From assembly GCF_029210495.1 (NCBI RefSeq), contig NZ_JARGDK010000001.1, positions 280,010 through 344,009 on the forward strand: 64,000 bases of DNA, in the 5' to 3' direction. Positions within the stretch are counted from its first letter, which is position 1; every line of letters starts with the position of its first letter. This DNA is from Pseudothioclava nitratireducens (GTDB taxonomy: Bacteria > Pseudomonadota > Alphaproteobacteria > Rhodobacterales > Rhodobacteraceae). The notes beneath the pieces were generated by a model, which was not told the DNA's origin, made no database searches, and saw nothing but the letters and a program-made list of their open reading frames with translations. Positions 47,483 through 57,424 of the stretch are shown in pieces. A program made the translations under genes and the position numbers.

Positions 47483-49192
47483 ATGGCGCGGCATCTGATC
47501 ACCTCGGCGATCCCCTACATCAACGGCATCAAGCATCTGGGCAATCTCGTCGGTTCCCAGCTTCCGGCGGACCTCTTTGCCCGCTATTGCCGGGCGCGCG
47601 GCCATGAGGTGATGTTTATCTGCGCGACAGACGAGCACGGCACCCCCGCCGAACTCGCCGCCGACAAGGCGGGCAAGCCGGTCGCGGACTATTGCGCCGA
47701 GATGCACGACGTGCAGGCCGAGATCGCACGCGGCTTCCGCCTGAGCTTCGACCATTTCGGCCGCTCGTCGAGCGCGCAGAACCACGCGCTGACCCAGCAT
47801 TTCGCCAAGGCGCTCGCTGCGAACGGGCTGATCCGCGAAGTGACCGAGCAGCAGATGTATTCCAAGGCCGATGGCCGCTTCCTGCCCGACCGCTATATCG
47901 AGGGCACCTGCCCGAATTGCGGCTTCGAGAGCGCGCGCGGCGACCAATGCGACAACTGCACCAAGCAGCTTGATCCGGTGGACCTCATCAACCCGCATTC
48001 GGTGATTTCGGGTTCGACCGATCTGGAGATGCGCGAGACCAAGCACCTGTTCCTGCGCCAGTCGGCGATGAAGGACAAACTCGATGCGTGGATCGACTCG
48101 AAAACCGACTGGCCGGTGCTGACCACCTCGATCGCCAAGAAATGGCTGCACGATGGCGACGGCCTGCAAGACCGTGGCATCACGCGCGACCTGCATTGGG
48201 GCGTGCCGGCGCAATTCGAGGGCGCACCGTGGGAAGGCATGGAGGGCAAGGTCTTTTATGTCTGGTTCGACGCGCCCATCGAATATATCGCCGCGACCCA
48301 GGAATGGGCCGACAAGACCGGCGGCGACTGGGCGCGCTGGTGGCGCACCGACGCGGGCGCCGAGGATGTGACTTACACCCAATTCATGGGCAAGGATAAC
48401 GTCCCCTTCCACACGCTCAGCTTCCCGGCGACGATCCTTGGCTCGAATGAGCCGTGGAAGCTCGTCGATTACATCAAGTCGTTCAACTACCTGAACTACG
48501 ATGGCGGCCAGTTCTCGACCTCGCGCGGGCGCGGCGTATTCATGGATCAGGCGCTGGAAATCCTGCCCTCCGATTACTGGCGCTGGTGGCTCTTGAGCCA
48601 TGCGCCCGAAAGCGCGGACAGCGAATTCACCTGGGAGAATTTCCAGGCCTCGGTGAACAAGGACCTCGCCGATGTGCTGGGCAATTTCGTCAGCCGCATC
48701 ACCAAGTTCACCCGCTCGAAATTCGGCGAGGCGCTACCCGAGGGTGGCGCATGGGGCGCGCAGGAAGAGGCGCTGATTGCGGAGCTGACGACCCGTATCG
48801 CCGAGTACGAGCGGCACATGGACGACAAGGAAGTCCGCAAGGCCGCCAATGAGTTGCGCGCAATCTGGGTGGCGGGCAACGAATATCTTCAGGCCGCCGC
48901 GCCGTGGTCGGCCTTCAAGACCGATCCCGCGCAGGCCGCAGCGCAGGCGCGCCTCGCGCTCAACCTGATCCGGGTCTATGCGGTCTTGTCCGCGCCCTTC
49001 ATCCCCGATGCGTCGGAAACGATGCTCGCCGCGATGAAGACCGACGATACGAGCTGGCCCGGCGATGTCCGCGCCGCGCTGTCCTTCCTGCCGGCGGGCC
49101 ATGCGTTCGACGTGCCGGACAACCTGTTCCGCAAGATCGCCGACGAAGAGCGCGAAGACTGGCAGCAGCGCTTCGCCGGGACCCGCGGTTGA
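47483..49192 (+). CDS. metG: methionyl-tRNA synthetase
   Basis: This 569-residue synthetase charges tRNA-Met. The HIGH-like motif is HLGN at residues 18-21. The KMSKS-equivalent is FSTSRG near residue 344, a variant seen in some bacterial and archaeal-type MetRS. A Cys-rich zinc segment [17 protein letters not shown] lies near residue 145. Length is typical of the short form without a C-terminal dimerisation domain. It ends at a partial composite repeat. Confidence 0.95.
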   Translation: MARHLITSAIPYINGIKHLGNLVGSQLPADLFARYCRARGHEVMFICATDEHGTPAELAADKAGKPVADYCAEMHDVQAEIARGFRLSFDHFGRSSSAQNHALTQHFAKALAANGLIREVTEQQMYSKADGRFLPDRYIEGTCPNCGFESARGDQCDNCTKQLDPVDLINPHSVISGSTDLEMRETKHLFLRQSAMKDKLDAWIDSKTDWPVLTTSIAKKWLHDGDGLQDRGITRDLHWGVPAQFEGAPWEGMEGKVFYVWFDAPIEYIAATQEWADKTGGDWARWWRTDAGAEDVTYTQFMGKDNVPFHTLSFPATILGSNEPWKLVDYIKSFNYLNYDGGQFSTSRGRGVFMDQALEILPSDYWRWWLLSHAPESADSEFTWENFQASVNKDLADVLGNFVSRITKFTRSKFGEALPEGGAWGAQEEALIAELTTRIAEYERHMDDKEVRKAANELRAIWVAGNEYLQAAAPWSAFKTDPAQAAAQARLALNLIRVYAVLSAPFIPDASETMLAAMKTDDTSWPGDVRAALSFLPAGHAFDVPDNLFRKIADEEREDWQQRFAGTRG

Positions 49193-49193
49193 A

Positions 49194-49222
49194 CGGGGGC
49201 GCGGCCCCGCACCCCCGGAATG
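49194..49222. repeat. composite intergenic palindrome, copy 5 (partial)
   Basis: GGGGGCGCGGCCCCG and CACCCCCGGAATGTG resemble the left half of the repeat family. It lies just after metG and before the convergent holin gene. Confidence 0.5.
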
Positions 49223-49235
49223 TGAAGTTTGAGGA

Positions 49236-49259
49236 AAGGGCGGCTATTCAGTCGCCCTT
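49236..49259 (-). terminator. terminator of the holin-endolysin genes
   Basis: AAGGGCG/CGCCCTT form a hairpin overlapping the end of the holin gene. Its minus-strand tail is TTTCCTC, a modest T-run. Confidence 0.55.
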
Positions 49260-49729
49260 ATGCTTGCGCGCCATTCTTCAAGGGCGGGGTTCACCTCTTC
49301 GGGCAGGGTTTCCGCGCGCGGCGTCACTGTCGGCTTGGTGCGAAAGTAATAGGCCTCACGCGCCCCGAAATAGAAGCCGACAATCGCGCCCAAGAGCCAC
49401 CAGAGCGGCTCGGGCACATAGTTGAGCCCTACCATACGCCGCGCGAACCCGACCGGCTCGATCATCGCATAGACGAAAAGGCCCAGCGTCCCGAAGGCCA
49501 AGAATGGGCGCGGCAGCCGGTTCAGACCGTTCACGAAGCGGTCGAAGAGGCCGGGGCGGATATGCTCGAACTCTGCCCCATGCTCGTCCATCGCCGCGAT
49601 ATAGGCGTCATGCGCAGCCTCCATTTTCTTGGTGGCGTTCGGGATGAAAACCTCGGCCAGACCGGTCGCGGCCTGCCCGAGCGCGCGGGTCGAACTCGCC
49701 CCTCCGATCAGCTTGTCGATCACGCCCAT
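49244..49729 (-). CDS. GTA-type holin
   Basis: This 161-residue protein resembles the three-helix holin of gene transfer agents. Hydrophobic helices are visible at about 70-90 (FLAFGTLGLFVYAMIEPVGF) and 105-125 (PLWWLLGAIVGFYFGAREAY). The N-terminal half is helical and amphipathic. It overlaps the endolysin gene by 10 bases. In Rhodobacter capsulatus a similar holin/endolysin pair, located away from the main GTA cluster, is needed for particle release; that parallel is from memory. Confidence 0.78.
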   Translation of the reverse strand: MGVIDKLIGGASSTRALGQAATGLAEVFIPNATKKMEAAHDAYIAAMDEHGAEFEHIRPGLFDRFVNGLNRLPRPFLAFGTLGLFVYAMIEPVGFARRMVGLNYVPEPLWWLLGAIVGFYFGAREAYYFRTKPTVTPRAETLPEEVNPALEEWRASIRATE

Positions 49730-50331
49730 TTCGCCACCCGTGCGCGGTGCTCGGCCTCGGACAGGTGAAAGCGCGGCGAGATGAACTCTTCGGCGCGCTT
49801 GATCCAGCCGCCTTTGCCCCCCGCGCGGGTGCGCGCGTATTTGCGGCTGGCGGGGCGGGCGTCGGCGAGCGCGTAGTAGAAGTTGCGGCGCGCGATCCCG
49901 TAGGCATCCGCGAGATGGCCGGGCGCTTCGGCCTGTGCCGCGCGGGCGGCGGCGATGGTCTGTGGGCCGATGGCCCCGTCGACCGCTACCTCATGGCCCA
50001 TCTTCCGCAAAAGCCGTTGCAGGATCACCACCGCGTTGGAGCCCGAATTCACATACATGTCGAAGACCGAGGCATGAAGCGCCTCGGGCAGTTCCGCGAT
50101 CCGCGGGACCTCGAAATAATGTTTGACGAAGATTTCTTCGGCCTGCGCGCGCGAGAGCACCCGCACATCCATCTCGGTGATCGCGCCATCGCCGGTCATA
50201 TCCAGACCAAGACGCTGCATCGTGCCTAGCGTCACGCCATATTTCGTCGCGCCGCCCGGATCGTCGGGATCGTTCACAAAGCCGCCCTCACGGGCGACGA
50301 TTTCTCGTGCAATTTCAGTGACTGATTTCAT
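49720..50331 (-). CDS. GH108 endolysin (N-acetylmuramidase) with peptidoglycan-binding domain
   Basis: This 203-residue protein begins with the GH108 signature EGGFVNDPDDPGGATKYGVTL, with catalytic Glu15. A C-terminal peptidoglycan-binding part (about 95-190) includes VDGAIGPQTIAAARAAQ. It cuts the cell-wall sugar backbone. It is coupled to the GTA-type holin and lies 71 bases after ccmE, so it may be transcribed with it. I see no signal peptide, so a holin would be needed for export. Confidence 0.87.
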   Translation of the reverse strand: MKSVTEIAREIVAREGGFVNDPDDPGGATKYGVTLGTMQRLGLDMTGDGAITEMDVRVLSRAQAEEIFVKHYFEVPRIAELPEALHASVFDMYVNSGSNAVVILQRLLRKMGHEVAVDGAIGPQTIAAARAAQAEAPGHLADAYGIARRNFYYALADARPASRKYARTRAGGKGGWIKRAEEFISPRFHLSEAEHRARVAKWA

Positions 50332-50402
50332 CGCTCATTTCCCCAGCTCCCCCGGGGAAATGTGCGCGTGTCAGGTTAACGGTGCCGGAACGGGCCGAAC
50401 GG

Positions 50403-50846
50403 TCAGGAGCTGGGCTCCTGATAAACGCCCTGCTCCTTGAGCGCGTCCACGACCTCTTTGGGCATGTAGCTTTCGTCGTGCTTGGCGAGGATTTCATCGG
50501 CGACGAACACCTCGCCCTCCATCACGCCCGTGCCGATCATGCCCTGATTTTCACCAAAGAGATCGGGCAGCACTCCAGTAAATTTCACCGGCACGACCGC
50601 GCCGCCATCGGTCACGTTGAAGGTGATGGTCTCGCCATCGCCGCGCTTGATGGAACCCGCCTCGACCAGACCGCCCAGACGGAAGACCTCGCCGGGCTGG
50701 GGCGGCTCTTCCATGACCTGGGTCGGCGCGCGGAAGAAGTTGATCCCATCCTGAAAGGCCATACCGATCATGGCAACCGACGCAAAAAGCGCGACCGCGG
50801 TCGCAAGCAGGACCTGAATCCGGCGTTTCTTCTTGAGGCTCTTCAT
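50403..50846 (-). CDS. ccmE: cytochrome c maturation heme chaperone
   Basis: CcmE carries heme in the periplasm for cytochrome c assembly. The 147-residue protein has an N-terminal anchor (about 10-30). A beta-barrel domain follows, and the covalent heme His is in LAKHDESYMPKE near residue 123, followed by the conserved Tyr. It is separate from other ccm genes, which are not in the window, and lies between argC and the endolysin gene. Confidence 0.95.
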   Translation of the reverse strand: MKSLKKKRRIQVLLATAVALFASVAMIGMAFQDGINFFRAPTQVMEEPPQPGEVFRLGGLVEAGSIKRGDGETITFNVTDGGAVVPVKFTGVLPDLFGENQGMIGTGVMEGEVFVADEILAKHDESYMPKEVVDALKEQGVYQEPSS

Positions 50847-50910
50847 CCGCGTTTCCTCCGCATTCCGACGTGGGCATACGCGGTTCGCGCGCGTTTCGCC
50901 CTGACTTATA

Positions 50911-51939
50911 TCAAGGGAAAACCGGAGCCAGCATCAGACCCGCGGTTTCCTCAAGGCCGAGCATCAGGTTGGCGTTCTGGATCGCCTGCCCCGAAGAGCC
51001 CTTGCACAGGTTGTCGAGTGCGACCACCACCAGCGCCCGCCCGGGCAGCCGGTCGCCAATCACGCCGACATGAACGTAATTGGAGCCTGCAATCGAGCGT
51101 GTCGAGGGGAGTGCGCCAAAGGGTAGCACCTCGAGAAACACCTCATCGGCATAGCGCGCGGCGAGAGCGGCATGAATTTCCGCCGGTTCGCCCCGGACAT
51201 AGACGGTCGCAAGGATGCCGCGATTGAACGGCATCAGGTGCGGCGTGAACTGCACGCGCACGTCGCGGCCTGCCAACTTACTGAATTCCTGATCGAATTC
51301 GCCAAGGTGGCGATGCGCGCCGCCCGCCGAATAGGGATGCGTGCCGCCCGACAGCTCAGCGTGGAGCAGGTTCTCCTTGAGCGAGCGCCCCGCGCCGGAC
51401 ACGCCCGCCTTGAGGTCGATCACAATCTCGTCAAGGTCGATGACACCCGCCTCGATCAGCGGGCGGATCGCGTATTGGCCGGTCGCCGCGTTACAGCCCG
51501 TGCCCGCCACCAGACGCGCGCCGCGAATCTCGTCGCGGTAGAATTCGGTGAGGCCATAGACCGCCTCTTTTTGCAATTCGACGGCCGAATGCGGCTTGCC
51601 ATACCATTTCTCATAGGCAGCCGGATCACGCAGTCGGAAGTCCGCCGAGAGGTCCACAACCTTGAGATCGCGCGGCAGTTCCGCAATCACCGCCTGGCTC
51701 GTGGCATGGGGCAGCGCGCAGAAGGCCAGATCGACGGTGGCAAAGTCGATCTCCTCGATCTTGACCAGATCGGGCAGCTTCATGTGGCGCAGATGCGGAA
51801 ACACATCGCCCATCGCCATGCCCGCCTTACGGTCGCCCGAAAGCGCGACGATTTCCATATCGGGATGGGTGGCGATGATCCGGGCGAGTTCCGCGCCGGT
51901 ATAGCCGGACGCACCGAGGATCGCGATTTTCTTGGTCAT
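50911..51939 (-). CDS. argC: N-acetyl-gamma-glutamyl-phosphate reductase
   Basis: ArgC makes N-acetylglutamate semialdehyde in arginine synthesis. The 342-residue protein has the NADP motif [13 protein letters not shown] and the catalytic Cys in [13 protein letters not shown]. The start at 51939 follows GATGGAGAGAC; a farther ATG is less likely. It is the type 1 form. The rest of the arg pathway is elsewhere. Confidence 0.97.
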   Translation of the reverse strand: MTKKIAILGASGYTGAELARIIATHPDMEIVALSGDRKAGMAMGDVFPHLRHMKLPDLVKIEEIDFATVDLAFCALPHATSQAVIAELPRDLKVVDLSADFRLRDPAAYEKWYGKPHSAVELQKEAVYGLTEFYRDEIRGARLVAGTGCNAATGQYAIRPLIEAGVIDLDEIVIDLKAGVSGAGRSLKENLLHAELSGGTHPYSAGGAHRHLGEFDQEFSKLAGRDVRVQFTPHLMPFNRGILATVYVRGEPAEIHAALAARYADEVFLEVLPFGALPSTRSIAGSNYVHVGVIGDRLPGRALVVVALDNLCKGSSGQAIQNANLMLGLEETAGLMLAPVFP

Positions 51940-51968
51940 GTGTCTCTCCATCGGGGGTCCTTGACGGG

Positions 51969-52781
51969 TCAGGCTTTCTCGAATGTCACCTTGCGGCGCA
52001 TGAAGCGCGTCGCGTGGTTCGAAACCGTAGACGGATCACCCGTCGTCAGAAATTTCGGATCAGCGCCTGGACCGATCATCTCGGGATGGCGCTTGAGATA
52101 ATCCTCAAGCGAAGCCGCCACCAGATTGGCCTGGCTGTAAACCTTCACATGGGCGCCCAGCGCCTCCTGGAAGGTCTCTTCCATGATCGGGTAATGCGTG
52201 CAGCCAAGGATCGCCGCCTCGGGCAGCGGCATCCGGCGCTTGAGCGCCTCGACATGCGACTTCACCAGCGCCTCGGCGAGGATCTCGTCACCCGCCTCGA
52301 TTGCATCGACCACGCCACCGCAGGGCTGCGCCTCGACATCGACGCCGATTGCGCGATAGGCCAGCTCGCGCTGGAAGGCGCGGCTTGCCACCGTCGCGGG
52401 CGTCGCGAACAGCGCGACATGCTTGACCTCGACCTCGCGCGGCGGGGAGTTGTCGCCCCATTTGCGCTCGGTCAGCGCCTCGATCATCGGAACGAACACG
52501 CCCAGCACCCGCTTGTCCTTGGGCAGCCACGTCTCCTGCATCCGCTTGAGCGCCGCCGCCGAGGCCGTGTTACAGGCGAGGATCACCAGATCGCAGCCCT
52601 CGTCCCAAAGCCGCTCCACCGCGGCGCAGGTCAGGTTGAAAATGTCGTCCGCCGTGCGCACACCATAGGGCGCATGCGCGCTATCCGCGAAATAGACAAA
52701 GGGCACATCGGGCAAGCGTTTGGTCACGGCGTCGAACACCGTCAAACCGCCCAGACCACTGTCGAACACACCAACCGCCAT
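51969..52781 (-). CDS. murI: glutamate racemase
   Basis: MurI makes D-glutamate for peptidoglycan. The 270-residue protein has [11 protein letters not shown] at the start, the first catalytic Cys in ILACNTASA, and the second in [10 protein letters not shown]. The start at 52781 has GGAGGGCAGG just upstream and fits the family N terminus. It is 30 bases upstream of argC in the same direction. Confidence 0.96.
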   Translation of the reverse strand: MAVGVFDSGLGGLTVFDAVTKRLPDVPFVYFADSAHAPYGVRTADDIFNLTCAAVERLWDEGCDLVILACNTASAAALKRMQETWLPKDKRVLGVFVPMIEALTERKWGDNSPPREVEVKHVALFATPATVASRAFQRELAYRAIGVDVEAQPCGGVVDAIEAGDEILAEALVKSHVEALKRRMPLPEAAILGCTHYPIMEETFQEALGAHVKVYSQANLVAASLEDYLKRHPEMIGPGADPKFLTTGDPSTVSNHATRFMRRKVTFEKA

Positions 52782-52871
52782 CGCCTGCCCTCCGCACGCG
52801 CCACGACGCGCCATGCGTCGCGGCTTTGGCCCTATTATGCCCTAACGGCGCGGAAATAAACGGGGGATTTG

Positions 52872-55800
52872 CTACTCCGCAGCGAGTTGATCGGGGCTGC
52901 CGCCATCGCGCAACGCCGCCAGCAACGCCTCGCGCCGCTTGGCGGCCATCGTCTCAGAGGCCGTCTTGACCGGCCCATAGCCCCGGATCGAGAGCGGCAG
53001 TTCCGCAAGCTCCCGAGCGATCTGTTGCGTGGCGGGGCTGAGGCGTTCCAGAACCTCCGCCATGTCGCGCTCGAATTGCACGATCAGCGCGCGCTCCATC
53101 TTGCGCTCGGCGCTGCGCCCGAACGGGTCGAACGCCGTGCCGCGCAGCCCCTTCATCCGCGCCAGAACCTCGAAAACCCGCCCCATCCACGGTCCGAAAG
53201 CCCGCTTGATCGGGCGGCCATCCGCGCCCTCGCCCCCAAAGATCGGCGGCGCAAGGTGATAGGTCACTCGGAAATCGCCATCGAACTCGGCGCGCGCCTT
53301 GCGGGCCGTGTCCAGATGCATCCGGGCGACCTCGTATTCGTCCTTATAGGCCAGCAGCTTGTGATAGCCCTTCGCAACCGGCACCCGCAGGTCCTCCGGG
53401 AAGCGGGCCACGAAATCGCGGAACCGCTTGGCCAGCGCCGTATCCTGATAGAGTTCCAGATGCGCGGCGCGGGCTTCAATCGGATCGACCGACGCGACAT
53501 CGGGCGCATCATCCGCCATCGCCTCGCGCGCCGCCTCGGGGAAGGCCACCGCCCAGCGCCCCAGTTCGAATGCCCGCTTGTTGGCCTCGACGCCCGCGCC
53601 GTTCAACTCGATCGCGCGCCAGATCGCGTCGTGGCTCAGCGGCAGATAGCCCATCTGCCACGCCGCCCCCAGCACCGCCATGTTGGAATAGATCGAGTCG
53701 CCCAAGAGCTTGCGCGTCATCTCCGAGGCATCGAAAAACGCGACCCGATCCTTCAGCCGCGCCTCAAGGCTCAGCCGCAACTGGTCTGTCGGCAGACGGA
53801 AATCGCGGTTTCGGGTGAACTCGCCGGTGACGATCTCATGCGCGTTGACCACCGCCCCCGTGCGCCCCGTCGTCATGAGGCCCAGCGTCTTCGCCCCCGC
53901 GCTTACCACCAGATCGCCGCCGATCACGCAATCCGCCTCGCCGACGGCCACGCGGATCGCGCTGATATCCTCGGGGCGGTTGGCGAGCCGTAGGTGGATA
54001 TGCACCGCGCCCCCCTTCTGCGCGAGCCCCGCCATCTCCATCATGCCCGCGCCCTTGCCATCGACATGGGCCGCCATCGCCAACACCGCACCGATGGTGA
54101 CGACCCCCGTGCCGCCCACGCCCGTGATGACCACGTTATGCGTGCCCTCGATCTCGGGCAGCATGGGCTCTGGCAGGTCCGGCAGTTCCAACGCCTTGGG
54201 CGCGGCTTTCTTCAGCTTCGCCCCTTCCAGCGTCACGAAACTCGGGCAGAACCCGTTCAGGCAGGAGAAATCCTTGTTGCAGCTCGACTGATCGACCGCG
54301 CGCTTCGTGCCGAATTCAGTCTCGACCGGCACCAGTGAGACACAGTTCGACTGCACCCCGCAATCGCCACAGCCCTCACAGATATCGGTGTTGATGAAGA
54401 CCCGCTTGTCCGGGTCCGGGAAGGCCCCCCGCTTGCGGCGGCGGCGCTTTTCGGCGGCGCAGGTCTGCACATAGACGATCGCGGACACGCCCTCGGTCTC
54501 GGCAAGCCGCTTCTGCACCGCCATCAGATCGCGGCGCTCGACCTTCTCCATCTCGGGCGGAAAGGCCGACAGATCGATCTCTTCCTTCTCGTCATAGACG
54601 ATGACGATGGGCTTCACCCCCATCGCCGCAATCTCGCGCGCAATCTGCGGCGCGGTCAGATCACCCTCGTTCTTCTGCCCGCCGGTCATCGCGACCGCGT
54701 CATTGAACAGGATCTTGTATGTGATGTTCACATTCGCCGCGAGCGCCGCCCGGATCGCCTGCACACCCGAGTGGTTGTAGGTGCCGTCGCCCAAGTTCTG
54801 GAACACATGCTTGCGCGTCGAGAACGGCGCCTCGCCCACCCAGTTCGCGCCCTCCGCGCCCATATGGGTAAAGCCCTGCGTGTCGCGGTCCATCCACTGC
54901 ACCATGTAGTGACAGCCGATCCCCGCATAGGCGCGGCTGCCCTCGGGCACCTTGGTCGAGCTGTTATGCGGGCAGCCCGAACAGAACCATGGCGTCCGCG
55001 TCGCAAGCTCGGGCGCATTATCCGCGCGCCGCGCCTCGGCCACGCGGGCCAACCCCGCCTTGACCGCATCCGTGCCGCGCCCCTCTTCAATCAGGATGCC
55101 GCCGATCTTCTCAGCAATCCAGATCGGGTCGAGCGCATAGCGCGTCGGGAACACCTCTTCGCCGGTCAGGTCATGGCGCCAGCCGATCACCCGGCGGCCC
55201 TTGCGCTTGTCAAAGATCGCTTCCTTGACCTGTAATTCGATCAGCTTGCGCTTTTCCTCGACCACGACGATCAGATCGAGCCCCTCCGCCCATTCGGAAA
55301 AGCTTTTCATGTCCATCGGGAAGGTCTGCGCGACCTTATAGGTCGTCAGCCCCAGCCGCTCCGCCTCGGCCTCGCTGATGCCCAAAAGCGAGAACGCATG
55401 GACCAGATCGAGCCAGTTCTTGCCCGCCGCGACAAAGCCGATCTTCGCGCCCGGTTTGCCATGCACGCGCTTGTCGATCCGGTTGGCGCGGGCAAAGGCC
55501 TCGGCGGCAAAGCGTTTGTAGTCGATCATCCGCGCTTCCTGCGCGACCGGCGTATCGCCCAGCCGGATATTCAGCCCGCCCTCGGGCATCCTGAAATCGG
55601 GGGTGACGAATTGCATCCGCATCGGGTCGCCGTCGACCACCGCCGTCGCCTCGACCGTGTCCTTCATCGTCTTCAGGCCCACCCAGACGCCCGCAAAGCG
55701 GCTCAGCGCATAGCCGTAAAGCCCCAGATCGAGGATTTCCTGCACCCCCGCCGGGCTCAGCACCGGCATATAGGCATCCACCATCGCCCAGTCGGACTGG

Positions 55801-56270
55801 TGCAGCACGGTGGAACTCTCGCCGGTGTGGTCATCGCCCATCGCCATGAGCACGCCGCCATGCGCCGAGGTTCCCGCCATATTGGCATGACGCATCACAT
55901 CGCCCGAACGATCCACCCCCGGCCCCTTGCCATACCAAAGGCCGAACACGCCGTCATACTTGCCCTCGCCGCGCAATTCCGCCTGCTGCGTGCCCCAAAG
56001 CGCCGTCGCCGCGAGGTCCTCGTTCAGACCCGCCTGAAACAGGATATCCGCCGCCGCCAGCTCCTTGGTCGCGCGCTGCATCTGAAGGTCAACCGCCCCC
56101 AGCGGGCTGCCTCGATAGCCGGTGACATAGCCGCCCGTGTGCAGCCCCGCCGCGCGATCCCGCGCCGCCTGAGCCAAGACAAGCCGCACCAAGGCCTGCG
56201 TCCCATTCAGCAGAACCGGGCTTTTGGTCAGGTCAAAGCGATCGGATAAAGTTATTTCCTGCCTGCCCAT
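52872..56270 (-). CDS. indolepyruvate ferredoxin oxidoreductase (fused alpha/gamma subunits)
   Basis: This 1132-residue enzyme oxidatively decarboxylates aryl pyruvates such as indolepyruvate to acyl-CoA in amino-acid breakdown. The N-terminal part is the thiamine-dependent alpha subunit (GNVARAA-like core regions, CSGCPHNSST). A ferredoxin-type Cys cluster occurs in DICEGCGDCGVQSNCVSL. The C-terminal half is the gamma-type domain (GVGGTGVVTIGAVLAMAAH). It is divergent from a LysR gene, with a clear dyad between them. The start at 56270 follows GGGAGGTGCC. Confidence 0.93.
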   Translation of the reverse strand: MGRQEITLSDRFDLTKSPVLLNGTQALVRLVLAQAARDRAAGLHTGGYVTGYRGSPLGAVDLQMQRATKELAAADILFQAGLNEDLAATALWGTQQAELRGEGKYDGVFGLWYGKGPGVDRSGDVMRHANMAGTSAHGGVLMAMGDDHTGESSTVLHQSDWAMVDAYMPVLSPAGVQEILDLGLYGYALSRFAGVWVGLKTMKDTVEATAVVDGDPMRMQFVTPDFRMPEGGLNIRLGDTPVAQEARMIDYKRFAAEAFARANRIDKRVHGKPGAKIGFVAAGKNWLDLVHAFSLLGISEAEAERLGLTTYKVAQTFPMDMKSFSEWAEGLDLIVVVEEKRKLIELQVKEAIFDKRKGRRVIGWRHDLTGEEVFPTRYALDPIWIAEKIGGILIEEGRGTDAVKAGLARVAEARRADNAPELATRTPWFCSGCPHNSSTKVPEGSRAYAGIGCHYMVQWMDRDTQGFTHMGAEGANWVGEAPFSTRKHVFQNLGDGTYNHSGVQAIRAALAANVNITYKILFNDAVAMTGGQKNEGDLTAPQIAREIAAMGVKPIVIVYDEKEEIDLSAFPPEMEKVERRDLMAVQKRLAETEGVSAIVYVQTCAAEKRRRRKRGAFPDPDKRVFINTDICEGCGDCGVQSNCVSLVPVETEFGTKRAVDQSSCNKDFSCLNGFCPSFVTLEGAKLKKAAPKALELPDLPEPMLPEIEGTHNVVITGVGGTGVVTIGAVLAMAAHVDGKGAGMMEMAGLAQKGGAVHIHLRLANRPEDISAIRVAVGEADCVIGGDLVVSAGAKTLGLMTTGRTGAVVNAHEIVTGEFTRNRDFRLPTDQLRLSLEARLKDRVAFFDASEMTRKLLGDSIYSNMAVLGAAWQMGYLPLSHDAIWRAIELNGAGVEANKRAFELGRWAVAFPEAAREAMADDAPDVASVDPIEARAAHLELYQDTALAKRFRDFVARFPEDLRVPVAKGYHKLLAYKDEYEVARMHLDTARKARAEFDGDFRVTYHLAPPIFGGEGADGRPIKRAFGPWMGRVFEVLARMKGLRGTAFDPFGRSAERKMERALIVQFERDMAEVLERLSPATQQIARELAELPLSIRGYGPVKTASETMAAKRREALLAALRDGGSPDQLAAE

Positions 56271-56308
56271 TAGGCACCTCCCGTTGCGGCGTGAGCATAT
56301 CTTCATGA

Positions 56309-56329
56309 TAGGTCAAAAAAGCTGACCTA
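56309..56329. promoter_or_regulatory. LysR-type operator TAGGTCA-N7-TGACCTA
   Basis: This perfect 7-7-7 inverted repeat contains the LysR T-N11-A core (T56313 to A56325). It lies between the divergent indolepyruvate oxidoreductase and LysR genes (56271-56427), so the LysR protein very probably acts here. Confidence 0.75.
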
Positions 56330-56427
56330 CAAAGGGAATTTTCCACTGAAACAGGTTTGTTAAGTTTACCGGATAAATGTATTGATCGTTGCGCGAACAG
56401 TTTGCCAGTAATGCGAAAGTGACCGGA

Positions 56428-57339
56428 ATGGATTGGGACAAGCTCAGAATCTTTCATGCCGTGGCCGATGCCGGGTCCCTGACCCATGCCGGCGACGCGC
56501 TGCACCTGTCCCAATCGGCGGTGTCGCGCCAGATTCGCGCGCTTGAAGATGCGCTTGGAACCACGCTGTTTCACCGTCATGCACGGGGGCTGATTCTCAC
56601 CGAGCAGGGCGAGTTGCTGTTCGAGGCCACCTCGACCATGGCGAAAAAGCTCGATTCCGCCGCCGCACGCATCCGCGATTCCGAGGAAGAGGTCTTCGGC
56701 CAGCTTCGCGTGACCACGACGACCGGCTTCGGGACGCTCTGGCTCGCGCCGCGCCTGACCAAGCTTTACGAACGCTACCCGGACCTGAAAATCGACCTCA
56801 TGCTCGAAGAGCGGGTGCTCGACCTGCCCATGCGCGAAGCCGATGTCGCGATCCGTATGAAGGAACCGGCGCAGGCTGATCTGATCCGCAAGCGGCTCCT
56901 CAATATCCGCATGCGGCTTTACGCGACGCCCGAATATCTCGAACGCGCCGGGCGCCCCGCGACCATGGCGGACCTGAGCGCGCATCGCCTGATTTGTCAG
57001 AACCCTGCGACCCCGCAGGTTTCCGCAGGCGCGCAACTCGCCCAAGAGGTGCTGGGCTATGATATGGCCTCCACGCTGACGGTGAACAACTATTTTGGCG
57101 TGCTTCAGGGCGTATTGAACCATATCGGTATCGGCATCCTGCCCGATTACCTCACCCTCGACTTCCCCGGCATCGAGCTGGTCCTGCCCGAGGTGCAATC
57201 GGTCGAGGTGCCCGTCTTCCTCGCCTATCCCGAGGAACTGCGCTCCTCGCGGCGCGTCACCGCGTTCCGCGATTTCGTGCAGGAAGAAATCCTCGCCTAC
57301 CGTCGCCAACAGATGGACGAAGGCGCCCCCGATCAGTGA
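56428..57339 (+). CDS. LysR family regulator of the indolepyruvate oxidoreductase gene
   Basis: This 303-residue protein has the HTH SLTHAGDALHLSQSAVSRQIRALEDALGTTLFHR (about 17-50). A substrate domain follows with a VTTTTGFGTLWLAPRLTKLY start. The start at 56428 (MDWDKLRIF) is preferred over an upstream ATG by family likeness. Divergent placement and the dyad at 56309-56329 point to control of the neighbouring oxidoreductase gene, and probably to autoregulation. Confidence 0.92.
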   Translation: MDWDKLRIFHAVADAGSLTHAGDALHLSQSAVSRQIRALEDALGTTLFHRHARGLILTEQGELLFEATSTMAKKLDSAAARIRDSEEEVFGQLRVTTTTGFGTLWLAPRLTKLYERYPDLKIDLMLEERVLDLPMREADVAIRMKEPAQADLIRKRLLNIRMRLYATPEYLERAGRPATMADLSAHRLICQNPATPQVSAGAQLAQEVLGYDMASTLTVNNYFGVLQGVLNHIGIGILPDYLTLDFPGIELVLPEVQSVEVPVFLAYPEELRSSRRVTAFRDFVQEEILAYRRQQMDEGAPDQ

Positions 57340-57363
57340 GGCATGCGCGCAACGCATGGCGGG

Positions 57364-57418
57364 CATGTTGCACTTGCAGCATGTTTAGACTTGATGCGTT
57401 CGCAAACTGCCCATAAAT
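57364..57418 (+). promoter_or_regulatory. candidate promoter and palindrome of the small RNA
   Basis: TTGATG (57391-57396) and ATAAAT (57413-57418) form a -35/-10 pair with a 16-base spacer. CATGTTGCA-CT-TGCAGCATG at 57364-57383 is a palindrome with one mismatch, just upstream, and may be an activator or repressor site. Confidence 0.5.
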
Positions 57419-57424
57419 CGAGCG

